Shown here: positions 9,429 through 17,885 of the stretch, piece after piece
How the letters are laid out: each line of letters opens with the position of its first letter
How positions within the stretch are numbered: the first letter of the stretch is position 1
From: JANNSO01 sp964485395
GTDB taxonomy: Bacteria > Spirochaetota > Spirochaetia > Treponematales > UBA12059
DNA length: 64,000 nt
Direction: 5' to 3'
Assembly (NCBI GenBank): GCA_964485395.1
Contig: CAZAJF010000012.1
Location: forward strand, 33,868 to 97,867
Position numbers and translations under genes: made by a program
Notes under the pieces: generated by a model
Database searches by the model: none
The model's input: only the letters and a program-made list of their open reading frames with translations
What the model was told of the DNA's origin: nothing

Positions 9429-10466
9429 ATGCAAAAAGAGATATACGCTCCGCTCGAGCTCCTGGGAAACGACGGAACCCTGCAAATCGAGGGCTGGGCA
9501 CGCCAGCCATTCTGGAACTACGACCGGAAAAAAATCAAGGCAAGCCCGTTTCGAATCAAGGAATGGGATTATTACTCCATACTCTCGCCCGGAGGACGCT
9601 TCGGCCTGACGCTCACGATGAGCGACCTCGGCTATGCCGGACTCTTCGCCGTCTGCTTCCTGGATTTTAAAAACCGCAGCTTTCATCAGGTGGATACCAT
9701 CAGCCTGCTGCCCCTCGGAAGGACCGGTTTTCCCGCAGGCTCGGACGAGGGTCGAATATGCTTCGGCGACAAAAAATTGAGCATGGTTTTCGAGTATAAG
9801 AAAGGCTTGCGGACGCTGGCCTTCCAGGCTCCCGGGTTTCATAATCACGAAGGCGACGAAGGGCTGGAAGGCTCGATCATACTCGCGCAGCCGCAGATGC
9901 TGGAAAGCATGAATATCGCGACGTCATGGACAAAAAACCGCACGGCGTTCTATTACAACCGGAAAATAAACTGCATGCCCGCGGCAGGCGGCTTTTCAAT
10001 AGGAAAAAAACGTTATACTTTCGATCCATCGCTCGACTTCGGCGCCTTGGACTGGGGGCGCGGCCGCTGGACGTACGAAAACCGCTGGTACTGGGGCTCA
10101 GGGTCGGGTTATGTCCAGGGAGCCCCGTTTGGCTGGAATATCGGCTACGGATTCTCGGACAGGACGCCTGCCAGCGAAAACGCGCTGTTTTACGCAGGCA
10201 AGGCGCATAAGCTGGAGAGCGTCGAGTTTCATATCGACGAAAGCGATTATACGAAACCCTGGCGCTTCTCAAGCTCCGACGGACGTTTCGAAATGGACTT
10301 CAAGCCGCTCGTAGATCGAAATTCCGCCATGAAGCTCGGCCCCGTCAAGTCGGTCCAGCATCAGGTATTCGGCGAGTACAGCGGCACGGCCATCCTCGAC
10401 GACGGCAAAAAAATCGTGATTGAAAATTTCCTTGCCTTTGCCGAGGACGTATACAACCGCTGGTAG
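9429..10466 (+). CDS. DUF2804 family protein
   Basis: A 345-residue protein that resembles the DUF2804 family throughout: aromatic- and Gly-rich beta-strand sequence, with the family-like segments FDPSLDFGALDWGRGRWTYE and the Trp/Gly-rich SGSGYVQGAPFGWNIGYGFSD. No biochemical function is established for the family as far as I know; the fold is likely all-beta, related to lipocalin-like barrels. The start at 9429 is supported by GGAGG six bases upstream (9418-9422). No signal peptide. It converges on the amidase gene, with 21 bp between the two stop codons. Confidence 0.8.
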   Translation: MQKEIYAPLELLGNDGTLQIEGWARQPFWNYDRKKIKASPFRIKEWDYYSILSPGGRFGLTLTMSDLGYAGLFAVCFLDFKNRSFHQVDTISLLPLGRTGFPAGSDEGRICFGDKKLSMVFEYKKGLRTLAFQAPGFHNHEGDEGLEGSIILAQPQMLESMNIATSWTKNRTAFYYNRKINCMPAAGGFSIGKKRYTFDPSLDFGALDWGRGRWTYENRWYWGSGSGYVQGAPFGWNIGYGFSDRTPASENALFYAGKAHKLESVEFHIDESDYTKPWRFSSSDGRFEMDFKPLVDRNSAMKLGPVKSVQHQVFGEYSGTAILDDGKKIVIENFLAFAEDVYNRW

Positions 10467-10487
10467 CTCGCTCTCCGGCGCCGGCGG

Positions 10488-12086
10488 CTAGAGGCTGCAC
10501 GCCAGAAAGCGCGGCGCCTTGCGCGCCTTGAGCGCAGATTCCAGCGCAAAAGCCAGATTGATGAGCCGGCCTTCGCTCCATGCCGTTCCGATAAACGACA
10601 CGCCGATGGGCAGGCCATGGTACCAGCCCGCAGGTATCGTTATGGAAGGATAACCTGCCACCGCCGCAGGTGCGGAGCTGCCCGAGTCGATGCTGTCGCC
10701 GTTCACGAGGTCGATCATGGGAGCGGGTCCGTTGGAAAGCACAAGCAGGGCATCCAATCCGTTTGCCGCCAGCGCCGCGTCGATGCCCTTGGCGCGCGTG
10801 CGATCCTGATTTCCCTCAAGGGCGTCGCGATACGCTTTTTCCGTAAGAGGCCCCATCGATGCCGCCTTTTCGATCAATTCCTGCCCGAAATACGGCATCT
10901 CCCTACTCGCGTTTTTTTTGTTGAACTCGATAAGCTCGTCCAAGGTCTTCACGGCGGCCCCGGGCCGCGCGGCTAGATATGCCTCCAAATCGGCCTTGAA
11001 CTCGTGCAGTAAAACGGTAAACTCATCTTCACCAATTTCCGCTGCATGGGGCAGATCGACGGGATCAAGCACCACCGTGCCTTCCGCTTTCAAAGCTTCG
11101 ATTACGCCGGTCAGTACAGGTTCAAGCTCCGGCCTGAAATTGAAGCTTGGGTCGCGGACGATTCCGATATGGGCGCCACGCAATCCACCCGGTTTCAGGA
11201 AGGAGGCATAGTCGGTAAAAGTCTTGAATCCCGGGATACCGGAGGATTCCATCGTGGCCGGATCCGAAGAATCCGCTCCGGTCATGGCTCCCAGAAGCAA
11301 GGCAAGATCGCTTACGCTTCTGGCCATGGGACCGGCCGTATCCTGCGAGTGCGCGATGGGAATGATGCCGCTACGGCTCACGAGGCCTATCGTAGGCTTC
11401 ATGCCTACGATACCGCACATCGAGGCTGGAGAAAGGATGGAACCGTCGGTTTCCGTGCCCACCGAGACGGCCGTCAAATTGGCGGAAACCGCGACTGCCG
11501 AACCCGAGCTGGAACCTGAGGGAGTCCTGTCCAGAAAATAAGGATTCCGGGTCTGTCCGCCGCGTCCGCTCCATCCGCTGGACGATTTGGTGGAACGGAA
11601 ATTCGCCCATTCGCTCAAGTTTGCCTTGCCGAGGATTACCGCGCCGGCGCTCCTGAGACGCTCCACGATAAAAGCGTCGCGCACCGGTTTTGAGCCCAGG
11701 AGCGCGAGCGACCCGGCGCTGGTGTCCATGGAATCGGCAGTGTCGATATTGTCCTTGAGCAGCACGGGAATGCCGTGCATCGGACCGCGCACGCCTTTTT
11801 CCTTGCGCTCGCGATCCAAGGCCCGGGCGATGGCGACGGCGTCGGGATTGATCTGCAAGACTGAATTCAATTTGCCTTCTCCGCTGTCCAAGGCCGCTAT
11901 TCGCCGTATGTACAGTTTTACGATGCTCTCCGAACTGAATTTTCCGGAGGCCATCAACGACTGAAGGTCGGAGATTGAAGCTTCCGCGAGAGGGAATTTT
12001 ACTTTACCGAGCGAAAAACAGGACCTCCGGAAAATCCCGGCCATGCCGGCAGTCTGGGGTGCTGAAGATACTGTATCGAGAGCCAT
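10488..12086 (-). CDS. amidase signature family hydrolase
   Basis: A 532-residue amidase of the AS family, hydrolysing an amide to acid plus ammonia. The catalytic Lys is K111 (PVLLKDNID). The Ser-rich strip is TPSGSSSGSA (residues 188-197), with the cis-Ser at about 193. The nucleophile is S216 in TETDGSILSPAS. The strip reads GSSSGS rather than the usual GSSGGS, a small deviation. Length and motif order fit stand-alone amidases rather than GatA, since no gatB or gatC is adjacent. The ATG is preceded by a GGAGGA site. No signal peptide, so cytoplasmic. Confidence 0.9.
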   Translation of the reverse strand: MALDTVSSAPQTAGMAGIFRRSCFSLGKVKFPLAEASISDLQSLMASGKFSSESIVKLYIRRIAALDSGEGKLNSVLQINPDAVAIARALDRERKEKGVRGPMHGIPVLLKDNIDTADSMDTSAGSLALLGSKPVRDAFIVERLRSAGAVILGKANLSEWANFRSTKSSSGWSGRGGQTRNPYFLDRTPSGSSSGSAVAVSANLTAVSVGTETDGSILSPASMCGIVGMKPTIGLVSRSGIIPIAHSQDTAGPMARSVSDLALLLGAMTGADSSDPATMESSGIPGFKTFTDYASFLKPGGLRGAHIGIVRDPSFNFRPELEPVLTGVIEALKAEGTVVLDPVDLPHAAEIGEDEFTVLLHEFKADLEAYLAARPGAAVKTLDELIEFNKKNASREMPYFGQELIEKAASMGPLTEKAYRDALEGNQDRTRAKGIDAALAANGLDALLVLSNGPAPMIDLVNGDSIDSGSSAPAAVAGYPSITIPAGWYHGLPIGVSFIGTAWSEGRLINLAFALESALKARKAPRFLACSL

Positions 12087-12232
12087 CGGGTTCCTCCGGA
12101 ATTCGATTAATCAATGCGATTGGGTTTGGTCCATAGTAACCGCCCGGACGATTTTGTCAAAGAGATTCCGGAAAAGGCCCTGGTCAGATTTTTCGCTTGC
12201 AAAATTCCAAGGTGATGCAATACTGTACTTTC

Positions 12233-13228
12233 ATGAGTGACATACCGCAAAGCACGCCGGAATATCCGGCTTGGGTCCGCTTCCGATCATTGGTGGACCT
12301 GGATGGAGCGAACCTCGATTCTCCGGAAGCCGCTCATGCGCGCGAAGCCATGGAACGGACGCCCCAATTGACGGCGCTGCTCGCCGATATCGCCGATTGG
12401 CCCGGCGTCGTGCTCAACAGCCACAAGAGCGCGCAGCAGACATTTCACAGCTTGAGCTTTGCCGCCGAGCTTGGAGTGTCCGCGAAACATCCGGCGATAG
12501 CCATGGCCTTGGAACGGATACTCTCGCGGATGCAGTCCGACGGTCTACCCCGGCTACCCATGACCTACCCCGTCCATTTTGGCGGAACGGGAACCGAGAC
12601 CTGGAGTTGGGCGCTCTGCGACGCGCCCATAATTCTCAAGGCTCTCGTGCGTTTCGGGCTTGGCGGCGAAAAAAAAGTCCAGGCGGGAGTCGATAGTATT
12701 TTTTCTCTTTCCCAGCCCTTCGGTTGGCCCTGCGCCGTGGCTCCCGAGCTCGGTACGTTCCGCGGTCCCGGAAAAAAAACCGACCCATGCCCCTATGCGA
12801 CGCTTGTCTCGCTCGACTTGGCCGCAGCCTGCATGGAGTCGCCCCAGGGACCCGCGAGCTGGAAAAAATCGGGCAAAAGCACGGCTGTACTCGCGGGCAT
12901 CGAGGCGTTGTTGACGTGCTGGGAAAGAAGCCGCGAATGGCATCCATATATTTTCTATGCCGGCGACGATTTTCGCAAGCTTAAGGCTCCGCTCCTGTGG
13001 TACGACATCCTGCACGTCGCGGACACCCTGTCGCGTTTCGAGGCGGCGAGAACCGATCCGCGTTTCGCTCAGATAATCGGGACGATCCTCGAAAAAAAAC
13101 GCGGAGACGGAAGCTACATGGCCGAGTCGGTGTATCAACCTTACAAGAATTGGGATTTCGGACAGAAAAAAAAACCTTCTCCCTGGATCGAGTTTCTCGT
13201 GCGGCGCATAGAGCGACGCATGAGATAA
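12233..13228 (+). CDS. conserved hypothetical, alpha/alpha-toroid-like protein
   Basis: About 331 residues, not securely recognised. The sequence is helix-rich with Trp/Gly turns (GGTGTETWSWAL, GWPCAVAPELGTF, PLLWYDILHVADTLSR, the terminal WDFGQKKKPSPWIEF) that recall prenyltransferase or squalene-cyclase-like alpha/alpha repeats, but no DxDD or other catalytic motif is seen. No signal peptide or membrane span. The start is uncertain: ATG at 12233 and ATG at 12215 are both possible, with AAGG at 12209-12212 lying too close to the latter. It ends just before the tyrS terminator hairpin. Confidence 0.6.
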   Translation: MSDIPQSTPEYPAWVRFRSLVDLDGANLDSPEAAHAREAMERTPQLTALLADIADWPGVVLNSHKSAQQTFHSLSFAAELGVSAKHPAIAMALERILSRMQSDGLPRLPMTYPVHFGGTGTETWSWALCDAPIILKALVRFGLGGEKKVQAGVDSIFSLSQPFGWPCAVAPELGTFRGPGKKTDPCPYATLVSLDLAAACMESPQGPASWKKSGKSTAVLAGIEALLTCWERSREWHPYIFYAGDDFRKLKAPLLWYDILHVADTLSRFEAARTDPRFAQIIGTILEKKRGDGSYMAESVYQPYKNWDFGQKKKPSPWIEFLVRRIERRMR

Positions 13229-13261
13229 AAACGGCGGCGGGTGTGCATTCCCCGCCGCCGT
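13227..13261 (-). terminator. rho-independent terminator of tyrS
   Basis: An 11-bp perfect GC stem (13231-13241 with 13251-13261, loop 13242-13250) is followed on the minus strand by five Ts (13227-13231). It starts five bases beyond the tyrS stop codon. Confidence 0.85.
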
Positions 13262-13265
13262 GCCT

Positions 13266-14504
13266 TCAACACCCGAATCCGCTCGGCCCCGACGGGCAAT
13301 CTCCGGCGAGTTTTCCCAACCGAATCCTGAAAAATCGCCGCCGGCCGAGTTTCAGGCGCAACAGGCTTCCACCGGCCAAGACGATCCGCTCATTGGCCGA
13401 CTCAAGCCTCACGCCGTTGATTTCCACCCCGCCTCCTTCGATGAGCCGGCGCAGCTCGCTTCGGGAAACCGCCGGATCGAGATGCGCAAGCAGGTCGAGC
13501 GCAGTCCAGGTCGCTTGCCAAAACTCCACGACCGGCGCGTCTTCGGGAAATTCCTTGCCGCCGATTATAGAGAGGAACCACGCGGCCTCTTTCGCCGCCG
13601 CTTGCTTTCCATGCAGCCTCGCGACGATGGCACCGGCAAGCTGCAGCTTCGCGTCCCGTGGGTTGCAGCGATCCGCGGCCAAAGCCTCGGCGATCTCCGC
13701 CACCGCCGATGTCGGAAGCTGCGTGTACACCTCGAGCCATTGAACGATGAGATCATCCGGCAGCGACATGACCTTCCCGAACATGTCGCGGGGGCCATCG
13801 TCGAGCGACACGAAATTATTGAGGCTCTTCGATTGCTTGCGCACTCCGTCCAGCCCCGGAGTTATGCGGGAAGTAATAATTACCTGAGGCTTCTGCCCCG
13901 ACCGTTCCTGAAAGAATCTGCCCATTGATTCGTTGAACAGTTGATCCGAGCCCACGATGGTCAGGTCCGACCCGAGTTCCACGGAATCCCATCCCTGAAG
14001 CACCGGATAGACGAGTTCATGCGTGCGCACCTCGCCGCCGCCTTCCAGCCTGGAACGGAACATGTCGCGGGACAGCAGCTTGGCGACCGTCACCGAGCCG
14101 AGCAGCTCCAGGAAAACCGACAGCGGCTTCGCGTCCCACCAGGAAGCGTTGCGACGCACCTCGAACACCGAAGGATCGTCCGTTATAAGAATTTTACCCA
14201 CTTGACGGATAAAGGACTCGGCGTCCCCCTCGATATCGGCCCGCGTTCGCCGTTTCCTGGCATCGGTCCTTCCCGTCGGATCGCCTATCAATGTCGTAAA
14301 ATCGCCGATGAGGAACTGGACCGAGTGTCCGCGCTCCTGCATCTCCCTCATCATCCATAGATTCACCGCGTGGCCCAGGTGCAGGAACGGCGCGGTGACG
14401 TCGGCCCCGAACTTAACCTTGAGCTTTCGCCCGGTTCCTAGAAGCGCGCGGAATTCCTCCATGCTTACTACGTCGTCCGTGGTCCGCGCGAACGCGTCGA
14501 TCAA
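13266..14504 (-). CDS. tyrS: tyrosyl-tRNA synthetase
   Basis: Charges tRNA-Tyr with tyrosine. Class I signatures are present: LHLGH (residues 41-45, the HIGH motif) and KQSKSLNN (near residue 225, the KMSKS motif, as in the TyrZ-like group). The C-terminal region has an S4-like RNA-binding segment (SRSELRRLIEGGGVEINGVRL). In-frame initiation is only possible at TTG 14504. A good ribosome binding site (GGGAGG, 14532-14537) and ATG (14524) lie upstream but open a seven-codon frame whose TGA overlaps the TTG. Either translation is coupled through this overlap, or one base is missing and the protein begins at 14524. A leader peptide and an intrinsic terminator precede the gene. Confidence 0.95.
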   Translation of the reverse strand: MIDAFARTTDDVVSMEEFRALLGTGRKLKVKFGADVTAPFLHLGHAVNLWMMREMQERGHSVQFLIGDFTTLIGDPTGRTDARKRRTRADIEGDAESFIRQVGKILITDDPSVFEVRRNASWWDAKPLSVFLELLGSVTVAKLLSRDMFRSRLEGGGEVRTHELVYPVLQGWDSVELGSDLTIVGSDQLFNESMGRFFQERSGQKPQVIITSRITPGLDGVRKQSKSLNNFVSLDDGPRDMFGKVMSLPDDLIVQWLEVYTQLPTSAVAEIAEALAADRCNPRDAKLQLAGAIVARLHGKQAAAKEAAWFLSIIGGKEFPEDAPVVEFWQATWTALDLLAHLDPAVSRSELRRLIEGGGVEINGVRLESANERIVLAGGSLLRLKLGRRRFFRIRLGKLAGDCPSGPSGFGC

Positions 14505-14539
14505 GCCTTCGTTGCATACCCCATGTCGATACCTCCCAT

Positions 14540-14571
14540 AAAAAAAAACGGCCCCCGATTTTTCGAGGGCC
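14540..14571 (-). terminator. attenuator terminator upstream of tyrS
   Basis: On the minus strand a 9-bp stem (14563-14571 with 14550-14558, one G-T pair, AAAA loop) is followed by G and nine Ts (14548-14540). It lies between the promoter and tyrS, only three bases before the GGGAGG site. It therefore acts, if at all, on tyrS transcription itself rather than on an upstream gene, because none exists in that orientation. Confidence 0.85.
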
Positions 14572-14598
14572 GGTACGTCACCATACGGTAAAGTTCCA

Positions 14599-14661
14599 CT
14601 ACTCCCGAAGCTTTGAGTAAAGTGAGTAGTAATAATAATTCTTCCGCTTCAGGATGGTCAT
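14599..14661 (-). CDS. tyrosine-rich leader peptide of tyrS
   Basis: A 20-codon open frame: ATG ACC ATC CTG, then a basic stretch, then codons 9-12 TAT TAT TAC TAC, a fifth Tyr codon at 15, and TAG at 14601-14599. A run of four Tyr codons upstream of a terminator and tyrS is what a ribosome-stalling attenuator would need. The segment covering the last Tyr codons (ACTACTC) is complementary to GAGTAGT at the end of the frame. There is no ribosome binding site; the ATG coincides with the predicted transcription start, so translation would be leaderless. Translation itself is not proven. Confidence 0.7.
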   Translation of the reverse strand: MTILKRKNYYYYSLYSKLRE

Positions 14662-14667
14662 GGAGTA

Positions 14668-14696
14668 AATATACATTCATACCGGCGCCCGGTCAA
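14668..14696 (-). promoter_or_regulatory. promoter of the tyrS leader
   Basis: Minus strand TTGACC (14696-14691), a 17-base spacer, TATATT (14673-14668). Seven bases past the -10 box is 14661, the A of the leader-peptide ATG. Confidence 0.75.
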
Positions 14697-14779
14697 GTAT
14701 CCTCGCCTCCGCTTGTTTAAAAGGCTTCTAATATTGTACAACAATGGGTATACAGTACTTATTTTCAGTGGAGGTTCAT

Positions 14780-15259
14780 ATGAGTTCCTGTCCTTGCGGT
14801 TCCGGCCGAGAGTTTTCCGCCTGCTGCCAACCCATCATCAAAGGCATCGTCCCCGCCCCTACGGCCGAGGCGCTCATGCGCTCCCGCTACTCGGCCTACG
14901 CTACCGGCGCGGTGGAATACGTGATGAAAAGCTGCGTCAAGGATGAAAACATCGACGAAGACGCGACCCGACGCTGGAGCGAAGGCGCACGGTGGGAAAG
15001 CCTGTCGATTCTCCGCAGCGAGAAGGGCGGCGCATCGGACAGCGAGGGCATCGTTGAATTCATAGCCCGCTACACCATGGACGGCATGAAGGATGAACAT
15101 CACGAAACAGCCAAATTCACCAAGAAAGACGGTGAATGGCTCTATGAATCAGGCGATGTAAAACCTACCACGGTTGTTCGCGCCGCTCCTAAAGTAGGCA
15201 GGAACGATCCTTGCCCTTGCGGCAGCGGTAAAAAATACAAGCAATGCTGCGGAAAATAA
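14780..15259 (+). CDS. YchJ-like protein with two SEC-C zinc motifs
   Basis: A 159-residue cytoplasmic protein of the YchJ (UPF0225) architecture. An SEC-C zinc motif lies at the N-terminus (CPCGSGREFSACC), a central NTF2-like domain contains the family segment EALMRSRYSAYATG, and a second SEC-C motif sits at the C-terminus (CPCGSGKKYKQCC). SEC-C motifs are the metal-binding module at the tail of SecA. The cellular role of YchJ is not established. The start at 14780 follows GGAGG (14770-14774) by five bases. It is divergently transcribed from the tyrS leader. Confidence 0.9.
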   Translation: MSSCPCGSGREFSACCQPIIKGIVPAPTAEALMRSRYSAYATGAVEYVMKSCVKDENIDEDATRRWSEGARWESLSILRSEKGGASDSEGIVEFIARYTMDGMKDEHHETAKFTKKDGEWLYESGDVKPTTVVRAAPKVGRNDPCPCGSGKKYKQCCGK

Positions 15260-15331
15260 GCGCCTTTCTTCTATATATATGATACTATCGGTTTGCCAGC
15301 GTAAATGCGATTACAGGGGAGCCGCTCCGCA

Positions 15332-17275
15332 ATGACAAAAACTTTATTGAAACTGAAATACTGTTTTTTCCTGCTGCTCATTTCGCTTCCATTGAGCGGA
15401 CAGAGCCAAGGCCTGCTCTCCAATGTAATTCCATTCGCGAAGGGACAAACCGTCCGCGTAGTATGCGACAATAATTACCCGCCGTATGCCTTTCTCGATA
15501 AAAGCGGAGAATTGCAGGGAATCGTCGTGGATCAGTGGCATGCCTGGGAATCCGTAACGGGCATGCGAGTGGATCTTAAAGGCATGGAATGGAGTCTCGC
15601 CCAGAAGGAGATGGCCGAAGGTCGGTCCGATGTCATCGACACCATCTTCAAGACACCCGTCCGAGAGGAAACTCTTTTATTTTCACAGCCGTACGCCACG
15701 CTCGAAGTACCCGTTTTCTTCCACGAGAGCATTTCAGGCATAGCCACCATCGGGGATTTGACCGGATTCAACATCGCGGTCAAAAAAGGGGATGCTTGCA
15801 TCGACATACTGCTTTTCAATGGAATTGACACGCTCATTGAATATCCAAGCTACGAGGCGATCATAGCCGCGGCGGCCGCGGGCATAGAAAAAGTATTCTG
15901 CATCGACCAGGACCCCGCTCAGTATTATCTGGCCAAAGCCGGAATAAGCGCGCAATATCGCTTCGCCCTCAACCTCTATACAGGCTACTTCCATCGAGCC
16001 GTCCCCAAAAACAACCCTATCCTCATGCGGCAGATAGATGCCGGATTCGCCCTGATCCCGGAGGCGGAATACAATAAGATAGACCAGCGCTGGCATGGCA
16101 AGGCTCTCAAGACGACCATAAATCCTAAACTTGTCATGGCCATCAGCCTTATCGCGGGAATCGTGCTTGCCATAGCCTTCGGAGCGATAATCATCGCAGG
16201 CATCCTGAAAAAAAAGGTTACGGAAAAGACGGCGGAACTCGCCAGCACGATCTCGGAGCTCAAGGAAAGCGAGGCAAAAACCAACGCGATCCTCGAAGCC
16301 CAACCCGACTTGCTGGTTGTGATGGATGGCACGTCGAAATTCCTCGAGATCATGGCGGTCAACAACCAACAAATCGCCGTAAAGCCGGAGAACCTCCTGG
16401 GCAAGACCATCGAGGAAATCTTCAATAATGAAAAACTAACGGAAGACAACAGGAAGGCCGTCCAGGCGGCTTTGCGCGAGGGCGGCGTGCATATCGTGGA
16501 ATACTCTCTGCCTTACGCGGACGGCATCCATTACTTCGAGTCCCGGATAGTCAGGCTCGACGACGCGAAGGTGCTGAGCATCGCGCGCGACGTAACGGCG
16601 GCCAGGACAAACGAGATAATCCTCCGGGGTTCCCTGCAGGAAAAGGAAGCCTTGCTGCGGGAAATCCACCATCGCGTTAAAAACAATTTACAAATAGTAT
16701 CAAGCCTGCTCTCCCTGCAGGCGGGCAGGTTCCAGAACGAATTCGACCGCGACCTGTTCACGGAAAGCCAAAGCCGTATCAGGGCCATGGCCCAGGTCCA
16801 CGAAAGGCTTTACAACTCCCGCGATTTCAGCTTCATCTCGGCCAAAGATTACGTCCATGATTTAATAAAGGAAATTTCTAACACCTGGTACAACGAGAGC
16901 CTGTATATCAATATCGAGATAGATACCGGAGAAATATCCTTCGAGCTCGACAAGGCGGTCTCCATCGGGCTTATCCTGAACGAGCTGATAACCAACGCCT
17001 ATAAGTACGCGTTTACGGACGGGCAGGACAACACGCTCTGGATACACATAGAGCAAACCGTTAAAGAAGATTTAATATTAACTATCCGCGACAACGGCAA
17101 AGGCATGCCTTCGGGCTTCAATCCGGAAAAATCCGGCGGCATGGGCTTTACAATCATACGGGCCCTTTGCGACCAGCTGCATGCGACGATGAGCATGAAC
17201 CCCTCGTCCGACGGCAAGCCCGTATCGGCGGGAACGGAAATATCCATCAGCGTTCCGCACCATCATCAAGCCTGA
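15332..17275 (+). CDS. periplasmic-sensing histidine kinase (SBP_bac_3, PAS, HisKA_2)
   Basis: A 647-residue sensor kinase. A signal peptide (residues 1-24) is followed by a family-3 solute-binding domain (about 35-260, starting VRVVCDNNYPPYAF). One membrane span follows (about 268-292), then a PAS domain (about 310-430) and a kinase core of the HisKA_2/HWE-like type. The phospho-acceptor segment is REIHHRVKNNLQIVSSLL; the ATP-binding part has NELITNAYKYAF (N box) and DNGKGMP (G1). By family analogy a small periplasmic ligand, perhaps an amino acid, controls the kinase. No cognate regulator is adjacent. The ATG at 15332 follows AGGGGAG; an in-frame ATG at 15305 lacks a site. Confidence 0.9.
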   Translation: MTKTLLKLKYCFFLLLISLPLSGQSQGLLSNVIPFAKGQTVRVVCDNNYPPYAFLDKSGELQGIVVDQWHAWESVTGMRVDLKGMEWSLAQKEMAEGRSDVIDTIFKTPVREETLLFSQPYATLEVPVFFHESISGIATIGDLTGFNIAVKKGDACIDILLFNGIDTLIEYPSYEAIIAAAAAGIEKVFCIDQDPAQYYLAKAGISAQYRFALNLYTGYFHRAVPKNNPILMRQIDAGFALIPEAEYNKIDQRWHGKALKTTINPKLVMAISLIAGIVLAIAFGAIIIAGILKKKVTEKTAELASTISELKESEAKTNAILEAQPDLLVVMDGTSKFLEIMAVNNQQIAVKPENLLGKTIEEIFNNEKLTEDNRKAVQAALREGGVHIVEYSLPYADGIHYFESRIVRLDDAKVLSIARDVTAARTNEIILRGSLQEKEALLREIHHRVKNNLQIVSSLLSLQAGRFQNEFDRDLFTESQSRIRAMAQVHERLYNSRDFSFISAKDYVHDLIKEISNTWYNESLYINIEIDTGEISFELDKAVSIGLILNELITNAYKYAFTDGQDNTLWIHIEQTVKEDLILTIRDNGKGMPSGFNPEKSGGMGFTIIRALCDQLHATMSMNPSSDGKPVSAGTEISISVPHHHQA

Positions 17276-17288
17276 TTCCCGATGCGAA

Positions 17289-17337
17289 CAAAAAAATCGG
17301 CCCGGAAAACCTTTGTTTTCCTGGCCGATTTTTATAT
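17289..17337. terminator. bidirectional terminator between kinase and HU-like gene
   Basis: The complementary segments ATCGGCC-GGAAAA and TTTTCC-GGCCGAT (about 17296-17331) form a long hairpin flanked by A and T tracts on both sides. It suits the converging kinase and HU-like genes. Confidence 0.8.
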
Positions 17338-17363
17338 AACGATCTTTTCCAGGACAGCGAGGG

Positions 17364-17852
17364 CTATTCGTTCTTGAGCTTCGCCTTAAGAATGGATTCC
17401 TTGAAAGATTTGTTGAAGTTGAACTTGGGTACCTTGGTTGCTTTCTTCGCGGCAATCTTGATGGCTTCGCCTGTCAGGGGATTCCTGCCCAATCGCGCCT
17501 TGGTTGCCGGCTTGATCTTCACGAAAAGCTTGCCCATGTTTCCTACCGGAACGCGCTCGCCCGCCATTACGCCGGACTCAACGAGGTGGAACACGCTGTC
17601 AAGAAGGTCTTTCGCGTCTTTTTTGCTGATGTCCCTGAGATCCGCTATGTACGTGGTCATTGAGGCGACGGTGAATTTTTCTGGTAAGGAAATCTTCTTG
17701 TCCTTCTTGGGCTCAACGGCTTTTTTTACGGCTTCTTTTTTTGCTGCGGGTTTGGCGCTCGCCTTTTTCACGGCAGCGGGTTTCTTGGCGGCGTCAACTT
17801 TTTTCGCTGCGCCTACTACGGTTTTTTTCTCGTCTTTCTTGATGGTGGCCAT
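17364..17852 (-). CDS. HU-family DNA-binding protein with histone-H1-like N-terminal tail
   Basis: A 162-residue nucleoid protein. Residues 1-55 are a Lys/Ala-rich tail made of KKxAAxKK-like repeats, similar in composition to histone H1. Residues about 60-150 form an HU/IHF domain with the signature GRNPLTGEAIKIAAKKATKVPKF. It is expected to bind and bend DNA; the tail probably adds non-specific DNA contacts. Ordinary HU is about 90 residues, so the tail accounts for the extra length. A good promoter lies upstream (17886-17914), and AAAGGAAATT precedes the ATG. Confidence 0.9.
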   Translation of the reverse strand: MATIKKDEKKTVVGAAKKVDAAKKPAAVKKASAKPAAKKEAVKKAVEPKKDKKISLPEKFTVASMTTYIADLRDISKKDAKDLLDSVFHLVESGVMAGERVPVGNMGKLFVKIKPATKARLGRNPLTGEAIKIAAKKATKVPKFNFNKSFKESILKAKLKNE

Positions 17853-17885
17853 AGAATTTCCTTTCGCTTGTAAAGCTTTACTGCA

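Noticed and set aside
14540..14661. T-box riboswitch upstream of tyrS
   Set aside because: The region is too short for stem I with a specifier loop, and the conserved AGGGTGGNACCGCG sequence is not present; a leader-peptide attenuator fits better.
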